Position numbers and translations under genes: made by a program | Source of the DNA: Cognatilysobacter xinjiangensis | Lineage (GTDB): Bacteria > Pseudomonadota > Gammaproteobacteria > Xanthomonadales > Xanthomonadaceae | Length of the DNA: 64,000 nucleotides | Assembly: GCF_014651995.1 (NCBI RefSeq) | Contig: NZ_BMXY01000004.1 | Coordinates: forward strand, 213,923-277,922 | Direction of reading: 5' to 3' | Notes under the pieces: generated by a model | Told to the model about the DNA's origin: nothing | The model's database searches: none | What the model saw: the letters and a program-made list of their open reading frames with translations, nothing else | Part shown: one piece after another, positions 1 through 8,014 of the stretch | Layout of the letters: each line of letters opens with the position of its first letter | Position numbering within the stretch: position 1 is the stretch's first letter

Positions 1-90
1 TTCGTTGGCGCGCGCGCGCGGCTGGGAAAGCATGGCCCGGTGATACCGCTGCCCACGGATCTCGAAGATCTCGGCGTAGTCGACCGCCAC
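1..90 (-). CDS. Class I SAM-dependent methyltransferase, N-terminal fragment (cut by window edge)
   Basis: Only the first 30 codons lie in the window. The GTG start at 90 follows a GGAGG ribosome site (96-100 on the plus strand) and is one base past the stop of the ATP-grasp gene, so the two are probably co-translated. The visible peptide begins VAVDYAEIFEIRGQRYHRAM. It resembles the opening of the small SAM methyltransferases that often sit beside glycosyltransferases in surface-glycan clusters. No SAM-binding motif is visible yet, so the call rests on N-terminal resemblance and context. A competing ATG at 95 opens a different frame with no recognisable protein. Confidence 0.5.
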   Translation of the reverse strand, partial: MAVDYAEIFEIRGQRYHRAMLSQPRARANE

Positions 91-91
91 G

Positions 92-1093
92 TCATCCTCC
101 TGCGGCTGCAGCACCCGGCTGGACCCAAGAATGTGGAGCGGACAAGCGTTCGCGAAGTGCGGACAGGATGCTCTGGATCGGACGATCCCAGATGTTGGGA
201 GACGGCCGTGAGTTGTGCAGGATGTTCATGCAGGCATTCACTTCAAACACCAGAAGCCGTCCATCGGGTCGGAGACTGGCATCGATGCCGAAGTAGTCCA
301 AGCACGTGCGCTTGATGATTTCTTGGACCGCTGCGTCAATACGCGGGCGTGTTTCCGTATCGAAACACTCCAGGAAGCGCGCCTCTTCGACGTCATGCTC
401 GGCGGCGCGACGCTCGGCGTGCAGCAGCCAGTTGTCGCCAATTACCAAGTGCCGAGCGAAGTAGTTCGTGCCAACGACCGCGAGCCTAATCTTCCGGTAG
501 CGGCCATCAGGATCAGCGAACTCACGAAATTCCGTGACATAAAGCTCGCGGCCGCCCCAAGGAATGCGATGCAACTTGGACAAGTCGCAGGGCGTATCGA
601 GCTTTACAAGGCTCACCCCACCATGGTCACCAGCGATCCGGACCAGCAGCGGGAAGCGTAGGCCGGCAGCGAGTGCGACATCTGCTATGTCTTCAGGTGA
701 TCGAGCGGCAAGGCGAAGGGTTCGTGGCATGTCGATTTTATCGATACCCTTCAGGCGTAGTGCGGTGATCTCCCTTGCTGTAGAGAGGACGGCCTGCGGC
801 GGGTTGAAGCACGCAGCGCCTGTTGATGCAACCAAGGCAGCCAGCATCGTCAGCGCCTGTCTGCAACGATCCGCGTCGCCTATGTGACTGACGAGCGGGA
901 GCGGTGATTCACTGAAGCGAAGATCGAAATCCGTTCCAATAAATGTTTCGTTCCATTCAGGGAAATAGCGCCGCACGTGCGCGTGAAAGCCGGTCGTACC
1001 CTCTAGAACGAATGTGGGCATGCCTGATACGCGGTTACGCGTGAGGGTGACCAGCTTGTCATCTGGAACGCCATGAAGCAGCAGCGCGCCCAT
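92..1093 (-). CDS. ATP-grasp superfamily protein of unknown substrate
   Basis: This 333-aa protein resembles the ATP-grasp domain that xanthomonads and burkholderias often carry in TPR-linked proteins. The central part (LLVRIAGDHGG, then YRKIRLAVVGTNYFARHLV) fits the nucleotide-binding half. The C-terminal part (LDYFGIDASLRPDGRLLVFE, then VNACMN) fits the Mg-ATP site with its Glu and Asn ligands. Such enzymes usually ligate a carboxylate to an amine or thiol; the substrate cannot be read from sequence. I chose ATG 1093 because GGAG (1100-1103) is six bases upstream; an in-frame TTG at 1105 lies inside the terminator U-tract. It is the second gene behind the surface-protein gene and precedes a methyltransferase, so a role in modifying the surface protein or its glycan is possible but inferred. 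Confidence 0.7.
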   Translation of the reverse strand: MGALLLHGVPDDKLVTLTRNRVSGMPTFVLEGTTGFHAHVRRYFPEWNETFIGTDFDLRFSESPLPLVSHIGDADRCRQALTMLAALVASTGAACFNPPQAVLSTAREITALRLKGIDKIDMPRTLRLAARSPEDIADVALAAGLRFPLLVRIAGDHGGVSLVKLDTPCDLSKLHRIPWGGRELYVTEFREFADPDGRYRKIRLAVVGTNYFARHLVIGDNWLLHAERRAAEHDVEEARFLECFDTETRPRIDAAVQEIIKRTCLDYFGIDASLRPDGRLLVFEVNACMNILHNSRPSPNIWDRPIQSILSALRERLSAPHSWVQPGAAAAGG

Positions 1094-1103
1094 CAGGATC
1101 TCC

Positions 1104-1133
1104 AAAAAAAACGGGCGGCCGAAGCCGCCCGTT
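1104..1133 (-). terminator. Strong rho-independent terminator after the surface-layer-like gene
   Basis: On the minus strand there is a perfect 10-bp GC-rich stem (1110-1119 with 1124-1133), a TTCG tetraloop and eight consecutive T. The T-tract ends exactly where the GGAG ribosome site of the downstream ATP-grasp gene begins. Downstream expression therefore probably depends on read-through. Confidence 0.9.
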
Positions 1134-1153
1134 CATAGCGAGTAAAACGTCGG

Positions 1154-2683
1154 TTACGGCAGGAACGGACCGTTACCGTTGTTGAACTGGGCGTTGAGCA
1201 CCTGCTCGCCTTCGTTGTCAGCATCGGTCAGGTTGGTGACCGTGCCATCGGTGGCGTTGCGGTTCAGGCTCTGCACGATCATATCGTTGAACTCACCGTT
1301 CACCGTGGCACGCCACTTGCCGGCGCCGTCGCCGAAGGCGCCCGTCAGGCCCTTGGCAGCATTGCCGTTCTCGAGGTCATCCGAGTTCACCTGCAGCGAG
1401 CGGCCGGCCGCCAGCGTGAAGGTAACCGGGGCAGCGCCCGGGTTGCCGTTATCGTCGATACCCGTGATGGTGACCGTACCGGTCAGCGAGCTCGGGTTGA
1501 TGACGCGGATGAACGACTGAGCGGTCGAGTTACCAGCCGGGTTGATGTGGTAGACATCGACAACCGAACCGTTGTAACGCAGCGGCAGCAGGTTGCACGC
1601 CTGCAGCGACTGCTCGTTCTCGCCACGCACGAACGTGGTCTGGGCCGACACGGAGGTCGCCTGGATCACGCGCGTGTTGCCTTCGGCGACGAAGCCGCAG
1701 ACGCCAGCGCTGAAGCCGTCGGCGCCGATCGACACGTCGTCACCCGTGTATTCGAACGTGACGCGGGTGCCGGCAGCGTTGATGGTGCCTTCGATCTGGT
1801 CGTCCGTCGTCGAGCAGTTCGAGTCGAGGTCGAGGAAGATGCCGTTCGCAGCGTTGTTGAACGCCGAGAAGTTGCCCGACAGAGTCGTCGTGAACTCGTC
1901 AGCTGCATCGAACTCAAAGCCATTGAAGCCTTCATTCACGCCGACATTGATGTCGCCCAGGTCGATCGTGCCGGTGTTGGCCGAGCCGATCTCGCCCGTG
2001 GTGGTGAAGTAGGTCTTCGGAGCCTGGCCCGGCGTGCGCGCGATGTCGATGCGCGTCTGGCCGTCGCCACCCGACGTGTCGCAGTCAGCCGTCACGGCCT
2101 GGCCAGCACGGATCAGCGGGGTGGTGTCGGTCGAGCCCGGCAGGTCATTACCCGCAACCGGGTCAACGAAGCGGACCTGGCCGATCAGCGTGTTGTCGCC
2201 CGTGGTGAGCGCGGCGGTCACGTCGTCGAGTGCCAGCGACTCCAGGGTGAAAAGCACGCCCGGCTGGATGCCCGGAACGGGCGTCGAGCTCGGCGGCTGC
2301 AGGCCGAAAATCGCGAAGCTCTGGCCGTTGCCACCCGAAACCAGCGTGACGGTCCAGCCAGCCGCGGCGAGGGCAGCCGACGCGGTCGGGGCCGGGTTGC
2401 CTTCAAAGGTCGCGCCTTCGAGCAGGTCGACGCGGACGTTGAAGCCCGTCGTACGGCCGATGATCGCATCCTGGTTGCCGATGGCGATGATCACGTCATC
2501 CGCCATGGTGTACAGGTCATCAGTCAGCGTCGTGGGATCGACGAGTTCCGGGGTGTCATCGCCCGTGGCGGCGACCGGCGCCGTGTTGTCGGTCGTGTTG
2601 ATGCTGTACGCGCTGGCGGTGCCAGCGAGGCCCAGACCGAGCACGAGGGCAACGGCGAGAGCGTTCTTCTTGGAAATCGACAT
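1154..2683 (-). CDS. Secreted acidic surface-layer-like protein
   Basis: This 509-aa protein has a clear Sec signal peptide (KK, hydrophobic core, cleavage after TASA at about residue 25). The mature protein is rich in Asp, Thr, Asn, Gly and Ala, very poor in Lys, and has four Cys. These features are typical of secreted array or S-layer proteins. The C-terminal 130 residues (around SFIRVINPSSLTGTVTITG and GDGAGKWRATVNGEFND) match a beta-sandwich module repeated in many secreted gammaproteobacterial proteins. The start has an AGGAG site ten bases upstream. A near-consensus promoter, long leader and strong terminator suggest very high expression. It is divergent from a full T2SS operon, so T2SS-dependent export is plausible. 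S-layer assembly is inferred; an adhesin or matrix protein is the alternative. Confidence 0.65.
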   Translation of the reverse strand: MSISKKNALAVALVLGLGLAGTASAYSINTTDNTAPVAATGDDTPELVDPTTLTDDLYTMADDVIIAIGNQDAIIGRTTGFNVRVDLLEGATFEGNPAPTASAALAAAGWTVTLVSGGNGQSFAIFGLQPPSSTPVPGIQPGVLFTLESLALDDVTAALTTGDNTLIGQVRFVDPVAGNDLPGSTDTTPLIRAGQAVTADCDTSGGDGQTRIDIARTPGQAPKTYFTTTGEIGSANTGTIDLGDINVGVNEGFNGFEFDAADEFTTTLSGNFSAFNNAANGIFLDLDSNCSTTDDQIEGTINAAGTRVTFEYTGDDVSIGADGFSAGVCGFVAEGNTRVIQATSVSAQTTFVRGENEQSLQACNLLPLRYNGSVVDVYHINPAGNSTAQSFIRVINPSSLTGTVTITGIDDNGNPGAAPVTFTLAAGRSLQVNSDDLENGNAAKGLTGAFGDGAGKWRATVNGEFNDMIVQSLNRNATDGTVTNLTDADNEGEQVLNAQFNNGNGPFLP

Positions 2684-2862
2684 TTGGAACTAACTCCTGT
2701 CAGGATTGGATTTTCGCAGCCCGAACTGGCTACACGCCGTATCGCCTGGTACCAAGAAGCGGACGGCCTCGGTAACCAGCTGTGCCAGGGAAAGGAAGCG
2801 GTGGTTGCCCTCAGTGGCTTCCGACCTGAACCTTCCCCAAGTACATCGGATTGCGAGGGCGA

Positions 2863-2891
2863 ACGCTAACCGGGGTTTAACCGTTCGTCAA
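2863..2891 (-). promoter_or_regulatory. Predicted sigma70 promoter for the surface-layer-like gene
   Basis: On the minus strand TTGACG (2891-2886) and TAGCGT (2868-2863) are separated by exactly 17 bases. Transcription would begin near 2856. That leaves an untranslated leader of about 170 nt before the ATG at 2683. Confidence 0.55.
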
Positions 2892-2960
2892 TGGCCTTTT
2901 TGTTAGACTTCCGCAACGCCCGCCGATGCGTGGCTTCACGCCGGCTCTACGATCTGCGTA

Positions 2961-3821
2961 ATGCGGACTGGGTCACATCTGCAACCGTCCGCTCTCGGGG
3001 GAGTGCCCTTGTCGCCCGGTCTGTCTTCTGCTGTCGCTCATCCGTGGCGCTACCGTTCCCTGATCAGCATCCTGACCCATCGTGAGGTCAGTGGCCGCTA
3101 TCGCGGTTCGCTGTTCGGATCGGTCTGGTCCTTTATAACGCCGCTCCTGATGCTGGCGGTCTACACACTGGTCTTCGGCCTGGTGCTGACCACCCGGGCA
3201 CCCGGCGGCGGGGACGGCGGAATGCTGATGGTGGCGCTGCGTCTGCTGGCGGGCACCCTGACGCATGCGCTGTTCGCCGAGGTCATCAGCCGCGCGCCGA
3301 GCCTCGTGGTGTCCCAGCCCAATTACGTCACCAAAGTGGTGTTTCCGTTGGAAGTGCTGGGCTGGGTGAGCCTGTTCGCCGCGCTCGTGCATATGGGGGC
3401 GGCGCTGGGGCTGCTTCTGGTGGTGAATGGCATCTGGGGAACGGGTTTCGCACTGTCGCAGCTGGCGATCCCGGTGATCATGCTGCCGTTCGCGATCCTG
3501 CTGATCGGGTTGGTCTGGTTGTTCGCCGCCCTCGGCGTCTACGTGCGTGATCTGGCGCAGCTCGTGGGGCCGCTGGTCATGGTTACCATGTTCCTGGGGC
3601 CGGTGTTCTTTCCGCGCTCAGCGATGCCGGCGGCCCTGCAGCCGTGGCTGGCGATCAATCCGGTGACGGTTCCGATCGAGCAGTTGCGCACGGTGCTGTT
3701 CGACCACGCCTGGCCGGATTGGACCAGCCTGGGGAACTATGCGCTGGTGGCCGTCGTCATATACGCCTTAGGCCTGACGGCCTTCGCGTCGCTGAAGCGA
3801 GGTTTTGCCGATGTCCTCTGA
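2961..3821 (+). CDS. ABC-2 type polysaccharide/O-antigen export permease without an adjacent ATPase
   Basis: This 286-aa membrane protein belongs to the Wzm/RfbA/TagG permease family. The family signature near the N-terminus (REVSGRYRGSLFGSVWSFITP) is followed by about six hydrophobic segments and the usual NPVTVPIEQLR loop. Such permeases export lipid-linked glycans across the inner membrane with a Wzt-type ATPase, and none is encoded in this window. The ATG at 2961 lacks a ribosome site. A TTG at 3009, six bases after GGGGGA, gives a more typical N-terminus and may be the true start. The 3' end overlaps gspE by 11 bp, so the permease is translationally coupled to the secretion operon. This is an unusual pairing that ties glycan export to protein secretion. 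Confidence 0.85.
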   Translation: MRTGSHLQPSALGGVPLSPGLSSAVAHPWRYRSLISILTHREVSGRYRGSLFGSVWSFITPLLMLAVYTLVFGLVLTTRAPGGGDGGMLMVALRLLAGTLTHALFAEVISRAPSLVVSQPNYVTKVVFPLEVLGWVSLFAALVHMGAALGLLLVVNGIWGTGFALSQLAIPVIMLPFAILLIGLVWLFAALGVYVRDLAQLVGPLVMVTMFLGPVFFPRSAMPAALQPWLAINPVTVPIEQLRTVLFDHAWPDWTSLGNYALVAVVIYALGLTAFASLKRGFADVL

Positions 3822-5511
3822 CAACGCTGCTCTTCTGCTGGAGCCGCCCGTGCTGCTGGGGGAAATGCTGGTTGCCGAAGGGCTGATCAGCGGGGCCGAC
3901 CTGGACAAGGCGCTCGCGCTTCAGGAGCGGGTCGGCGGCCGATTGGGCAGTGTCCTCATGCGCATCGGCGCGGTCAGCGAAGACAGCCTGCTGCAGGTGC
4001 TGGGCCGGCAACTGGACCTGCCCCAGCTGGGCGTCGACTTCCCCTTGCCGGACGAGGAGGCGCTGCGGGCTGCGGGTGCGATGATTCCCGCAGGACTCGA
4101 CTGGTTGATCGACCAGCAGGTGCTGCTCTGGCAGGAGGTCGACGGCGAATGGCGCTGCGCGGCCCGCGACCCGCTTCTGCCTTCCCTGCGCGAGGGCCTG
4201 CGGCACGCGCTTCCCGGCGTCCGGGTGCGCTACTGCCTCTGTCGTTCGCAGGATCTCGAGCGTCTGCTGGATGCGCTGGCACGCTCCGTCGCCGCCGGCC
4301 AAGGGGATGCCGGGGACGTCCAGCATCTCCGGGAGATGGCGGAGGAAGCCCCGGTCGTCGAGCTCGTCAGCAATCTTCTCGCCCAGGCCGTCGAGCAGCG
4401 GGCGTCCGACCTTCATATCGAGCCGGAAGAGCGGATCTTCTCGGTCCGCTTCCGCATCGATGGCGTCCTTCACAGCCGGCTGCAGCTTCCGCGCGAGCGT
4501 TTCGATGCCGTGGCGTCGCGTCTCAAGCTCATCTCGGGGATGGACATCGCCGAGCGTCGCCTTCCACAGGACGGTCGCATGTCGACCCGTGTGGGCGGGC
4601 AGGAGATGGACATTCGTGTTTCGGCGCTGCCGGGCGTGCACGGCGAGTCCGTCGTCATGCGACTGCTGCCGAAGGAGCGCAAGGAACTCGGGCTCGAGCG
4701 TCTGGGCTTCGAGGCCGACCATCTGGCGATGATGCGCGACTGGACGGCCGCGGCGAATGGCATCGTGCTGGTCACCGGGCCGACCGGCTCCGGCAAGTCG
4801 ACAACGCTGTATGCCGCGCTCGCGGCGGCGAACGATGGTTTCAAGAAAATCATCACGGTCGAGGATCCCGTGGAGTTCCAGCTTCCAGCGGTCACGCAGA
4901 TCCAGGCCCATCCGGATATCGGCCTGACGTTCGCCAATGCGCTGCGTTCGATCCTGCGCCAGGACCCGGACGTGATCATGATCGGCGAGATCCGTGACCT
5001 GGAGACCGCCGAAATCGCGGTGCAGGCTGCGTTGACAGGCCATCTCGTGCTGTCGACCCTGCATACGAACGATGCGATCAGCGCGTTCACGCGTCTGGTC
5101 GACATGGGTGTCGAACCTTTCCTTGTCGCTACGCCTGTGCGTGCCGTACAGGCGCAGCGTCTCGTTCGCCGACTTTGTGACTGCAGTCGCCCGGCGCGCG
5201 GACCCGCGCTCGTCGAGTCGGAAGTCGCACCTCTTGTTGCCAAGGTATTCGGCGAGGTGCCGGCGCAGTGGCGGGAGCCTGTCGGCTGCCCGAAATGCCT
5301 GGGTACGGGCTACAAGGGTCGTCTCGGGATCTACGAAATGGTGCCGGTCTCCGAGAGCATGCAGCACCTGATCGTTTCGGGTGCGAGCGTCAATGACATG
5401 AAGGCGCTCGCCCGATCGGAGGGTTGCCGGTTCCTTCGTGAAGACGGGCTGCTCAAGGCGTGGCAGGGGCTGACGACGGTCGAGGAAGTGCTTCGCGTGG
5501 CGGGCACCTAA
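3811..5511 (+). CDS. gspE: Type II secretion assembly ATPase GspE (first T2SS)
   Basis: This 566-aa cytoplasmic hexameric ATPase powers pseudopilus assembly. An N-terminal MshEN/GspE-N domain (to about residue 150) is followed by the N2 and RecA-like domains. Walker A is GPTGSGKS at residues 323-330; the Asp box, the Walker B motif (RQDPDVIMIGEIRD) and the His box (STLHTNDA) are present. A zinc-binding insert has Cys 456, 458, 493 and 496, spaced CxC and CxxC rather than the usual two CxxC pairs. ATG 3811 has GAGG upstream and overlaps the permease end; an in-frame TTG at 3805 is less likely. It is the first T2SS gene and gspF follows after six bases. Confidence 0.96.
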   Translation: MSSDNAALLLEPPVLLGEMLVAEGLISGADLDKALALQERVGGRLGSVLMRIGAVSEDSLLQVLGRQLDLPQLGVDFPLPDEEALRAAGAMIPAGLDWLIDQQVLLWQEVDGEWRCAARDPLLPSLREGLRHALPGVRVRYCLCRSQDLERLLDALARSVAAGQGDAGDVQHLREMAEEAPVVELVSNLLAQAVEQRASDLHIEPEERIFSVRFRIDGVLHSRLQLPRERFDAVASRLKLISGMDIAERRLPQDGRMSTRVGGQEMDIRVSALPGVHGESVVMRLLPKERKELGLERLGFEADHLAMMRDWTAAANGIVLVTGPTGSGKSTTLYAALAAANDGFKKIITVEDPVEFQLPAVTQIQAHPDIGLTFANALRSILRQDPDVIMIGEIRDLETAEIAVQAALTGHLVLSTLHTNDAISAFTRLVDMGVEPFLVATPVRAVQAQRLVRRLCDCSRPARGPALVESEVAPLVAKVFGEVPAQWREPVGCPKCLGTGYKGRLGIYEMVPVSESMQHLIVSGASVNDMKALARSEGCRFLREDGLLKAWQGLTTVEEVLRVAGT

Positions 5512-5517
5512 GCAGCG

Positions 5518-6717
5518 ATGGCCCGATTTCACTACGAGGCGCTGAATAGCGAGGGGCAGGGCTTCTCCGGGCTGATCCGGGCGGCCGGCGAACGCGAGGC
5601 GATGCGCCTGCTCGAGCGGCGTGGGTTGTCCGTCGTGGCGCTTCGTACGGGGGATGCGGTCGGAAAGTCCGTTTCCCGTCGGCGCCGTCTGCAGGCGACC
5701 GATGTGATCCTTGCCATGCAGGAACTCGCCACGATGCTGACATCGGGCGTGACGATCGCGGATGCGGTTGCGTCGCAGGCGGCTTCCGGTCACCACCCAC
5801 AGGTGGTCGAAGCCTTTTCAGCCATGAGTCGTGACCTGCAGCGCGGCCAGGCATTTTCGACGACCCTCGCACGCAGCGGGCTGCCGCTTCCCGAGTATGT
5901 GATCCAGCTGGCACGTGCCGGCGAGTTGACCGGTGAGCTCGGGCGTGCGCTCAAGGACGCGACGGCCCAGTTGGAGTACGAGCAGGGCCTGCGTACCGAG
6001 ATGCGCAATGCCCTGATCTATCCGTCGGTGCTGATCGTTGCCGGCGCAGGCGCAGTGGCGCTGATGTTCCTTTTCGTGGTGCCCAAATTCGCTTCGCTTC
6101 TCAAGCGGGCGGATGAGCTGCCGTTCCTGGCCTGGGCAGTTCTGGGGGTGGGAATGTGGACGCGCTCGCACTTCATGATCCTGCTCGTGGGCGTGGCGGC
6201 GCTGGTGATGGGAACCGTAGTGGCACTGCGTCGGCCTGACGTGCGGAGGTCGTTACTGGACCGCGCTGCGCGATTGCCGCTCGTCGGGGCCTGGCTGATC
6301 GAGGCGGATACGTCCCGCTGGGCGAAGGTGCTCGCCGCGCTGCTGGGAAACCGGGTGCCTTTGATGAAGGCGCTGGAACTCGCACAGGCCGGCGTGCAGA
6401 TCCCCCATCGCAATGCCCGTATGGGAGAGGTAACCCGCGCGGTCAGGGGTGGCAGCGCGCTTGCCGACGCGCTCGAGGACCACGATGCCCTGACCGCGAC
6501 TGGCTACAATCTGGTGCGCGTCGGCGAGCGTTCGGGAAAGCTCGCGAGCATGCTGGATTCCCTTGCTGCGCTGTACGAGGAAGCGGGTCGCAATCGCATG
6601 CGGCGCCTGCTGATTCTGATCGAACCCTTGGCGATCCTTCTCATCGGCGGTGTGATCGGCACGATCATCCTCGGTGTGATTCTCGCCATCACCAGTGCCA
6701 ACGATCTCGCTATCTGA
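5518..6717 (+). CDS. gspF: Type II secretion inner-membrane platform protein GspF
   Basis: This 399-aa protein has the two cytoplasmic four-helix T2SSF domains (about residues 65-190 and 265-390) and three membrane segments expected of GspF/PilC platform proteins. The N-terminus (ARFHYEALNSEGQGFSGLI) is the usual beta-rich leader. Known family role: GspF anchors GspE to the inner membrane with GspL and GspM and probably helps feed pseudopilins into the fibre. It starts six bases after the gspE stop and is followed by the pseudopilin genes. Confidence 0.96.
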   Translation: MARFHYEALNSEGQGFSGLIRAAGEREAMRLLERRGLSVVALRTGDAVGKSVSRRRRLQATDVILAMQELATMLTSGVTIADAVASQAASGHHPQVVEAFSAMSRDLQRGQAFSTTLARSGLPLPEYVIQLARAGELTGELGRALKDATAQLEYEQGLRTEMRNALIYPSVLIVAGAGAVALMFLFVVPKFASLLKRADELPFLAWAVLGVGMWTRSHFMILLVGVAALVMGTVVALRRPDVRRSLLDRAARLPLVGAWLIEADTSRWAKVLAALLGNRVPLMKALELAQAGVQIPHRNARMGEVTRAVRGGSALADALEDHDALTATGYNLVRVGERSGKLASMLDSLAALYEEAGRNRMRRLLILIEPLAILLIGGVIGTIILGVILAITSANDLAI

Positions 6718-6728
6718 ACGAGGTAATC

Positions 6729-7184
6729 ATGAATCCGTCATTCCAGCGCCGTCCGCGCCGTGTGCAGGGCGGCTTTACACTGCTCGAGATGATCGTCGTG
6801 CTGGTCATCATCGGGCTCATCATGGGGCTCGTGGGGCCGCGCCTGTTCGGCCAGGCCGACAAGGCGAAGGTCCAGACCGCCAACACGCAGATCAAGATGC
6901 TTGGCGGTGCGCTGCAGACGCTCCGACTCGATATGGGCCGCCTTCCGACCGCCGATGAAGGGCTTTCCGCCCTCGTCACCGCGCCGTCCGAAGCGCGCGC
7001 TGCAAAAGCGTGGAGTGGGCCGTACATCGAGGACGCGATCCCCACCGACCCCTGGGGCAATCCTTATCAGTACGCGCCCGTTTCCAGCGGGAACCAGCCC
7101 TACTCGCTGTATTCGTTCGGTGCCGATGGCAAGCCGGGAGGGGAGGGGTTGGACGCGGACATCGGCTACAAGCCTGCCCAGTAA
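6729..7184 (+). CDS. gspG: Major pseudopilin GspG
   Basis: This 151-aa prepilin-like protein has a basic leader ending in Gly15, the cleavage/methylation site G|FTLLEM with Glu at +5, and a hydrophobic N-terminal helix. The C-terminal motif SFGADGKPGGEGLDADI is the conserved GspG calcium-binding loop. Known role: major subunit of the pseudopilus that drives substrate through the secretin. No prepilin peptidase gene lies in the window, so processing must use a PilD/GspO encoded elsewhere. An AACGAGGTAATC ribosome region precedes the ATG. Confidence 0.97.
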   Translation: MNPSFQRRPRRVQGGFTLLEMIVVLVIIGLIMGLVGPRLFGQADKAKVQTANTQIKMLGGALQTLRLDMGRLPTADEGLSALVTAPSEARAAKAWSGPYIEDAIPTDPWGNPYQYAPVSSGNQPYSLYSFGADGKPGGEGLDADIGYKPAQ

Positions 7185-7588
7185 TGGCCGTCGGGACGAG
7201 CGCGCGAGCTCCTGGTTTCACGTTGCTCGAGATGATCGTCGTCCTTGCCATCCTTGGGTTGACGACCGCGATCGTGGCGCCCGCGGTTCTACGGGGAATC
7301 GACGCATGGAAGCGGCGCGGGGAGCTGGACGCGCTGATCAATCAGGTGCGTGGTCTTCCCGCGGAGGCCCGCTCGGCCGGCCGCACGCTCGAAATCAGCG
7401 ATGAGGTTTTGGCTGGCGAGTCGCCTCCGCTGACGGTCGCACCGGAATTCCGCTTGACCACGAAGAATCCGTGGAAGGTCCGGCACAACGGTGTTTGTGA
7501 CAGCGCGGAGCTGCAACTCGCATCTGAATCACGGGAGGTGCGAATTGCCGTGGACGCACCATTCTGCGATGCCCATGTAGTGCCCTGA
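7184..7588 (+). CDS. gspH: Minor pseudopilin GspH
   Basis: This 134-aa protein has a short leader, the cleavage site APG|FTLLEMIVVLAIL and a type IV pilin helix. The rest is a compact domain ending in DAPFCDAHVVP, with a CDSAEL segment that suggests one disulfide. Its ATG overlaps the gspG stop (TAATG), so translation is coupled; an upstream in-frame start at 7010 inside gspG is not credible. Order between gspG and gspI supports the GspH assignment, because H proteins are poorly conserved in sequence. Known role: minor pseudopilin located near the fibre tip. Confidence 0.88.
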   Translation: MAVGTSARAPGFTLLEMIVVLAILGLTTAIVAPAVLRGIDAWKRRGELDALINQVRGLPAEARSAGRTLEISDEVLAGESPPLTVAPEFRLTTKNPWKVRHNGVCDSAELQLASESREVRIAVDAPFCDAHVVP

Positions 7589-7591
7589 CCC

Positions 7592-8014
7592 ATGGCAAGC
7601 CCGAAGCCGCAAGCCGGTTTTACCCTGCTCGAGGCGATCGTCGCCCTCGTGATCTTCAGCATGGGTGCCATTGCGCTCTACTCGTGGTTGAGCACGAACG
7701 TCATTGCGCTTGGACGTATCCAGGAAAATCGCGAAGCGCTGATGCTTTCCCAGTCCGCGCTCGATATGGTCAGGCGTATCAACCCGATGGAGACGCCTTC
7801 AGGAGAGAGGCGTGTCGGCGATGTTCTGATCACTTGGACGGCGAAACCGATCGAGGCGCCCAAAGCCGCCGTCACCCAGGTCGGGTTGCCTACGATCTTC
7901 CAGGCGGCGCTCTTCGATCTGGATGTCGCGGTTTCCAAGGCTGGTCGTGAGATCAATCGCTTTCACGTCCGCCAGGTCGGATACAGGCAGACAGGCCGGC
8001 TGGAGGAGGACTGA
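7592..8014 (+). CDS. gspI: Minor pseudopilin GspI
   Basis: This 140-aa protein has a nine-residue leader, cleavage motif QAG|FTLLEAIVALVIF with Glu+5, and a T2SSI-like globular domain (VRRINPMETPSGERRVGDVL). It lies three bases after gspH and its stop codon abuts the GTG of gspJ. Known family role: GspI, with J and K, forms the tip complex that nucleates the pseudopilus. Length and gene order match the family. Confidence 0.92.
   Translation: MASPKPQAGFTLLEAIVALVIFSMGAIALYSWLSTNVIALGRIQENREALMLSQSALDMVRRINPMETPSGERRVGDVLITWTAKPIEAPKAAVTQVGLPTIFQAALFDLDVAVSKAGREINRFHVRQVGYRQTGRLEED

Noticed and set aside
1547..2869. A 440-codon plus-strand frame opposite the surface protein
   Set aside because: Arg/Val-rich mirror of a gene with a signal peptide, ribosome site and terminator on the other strand.
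3757..5796. A 679-codon frame opposite gspE
   Set aside because: It is antisense to an intact GspE and shows no recognisable fold.
7010..7183. Upstream extension of gspH inside gspG
   Set aside because: A pseudopilin needs its leader and cleavage site at the N-terminus; the ATG at 7184 supplies exactly that.
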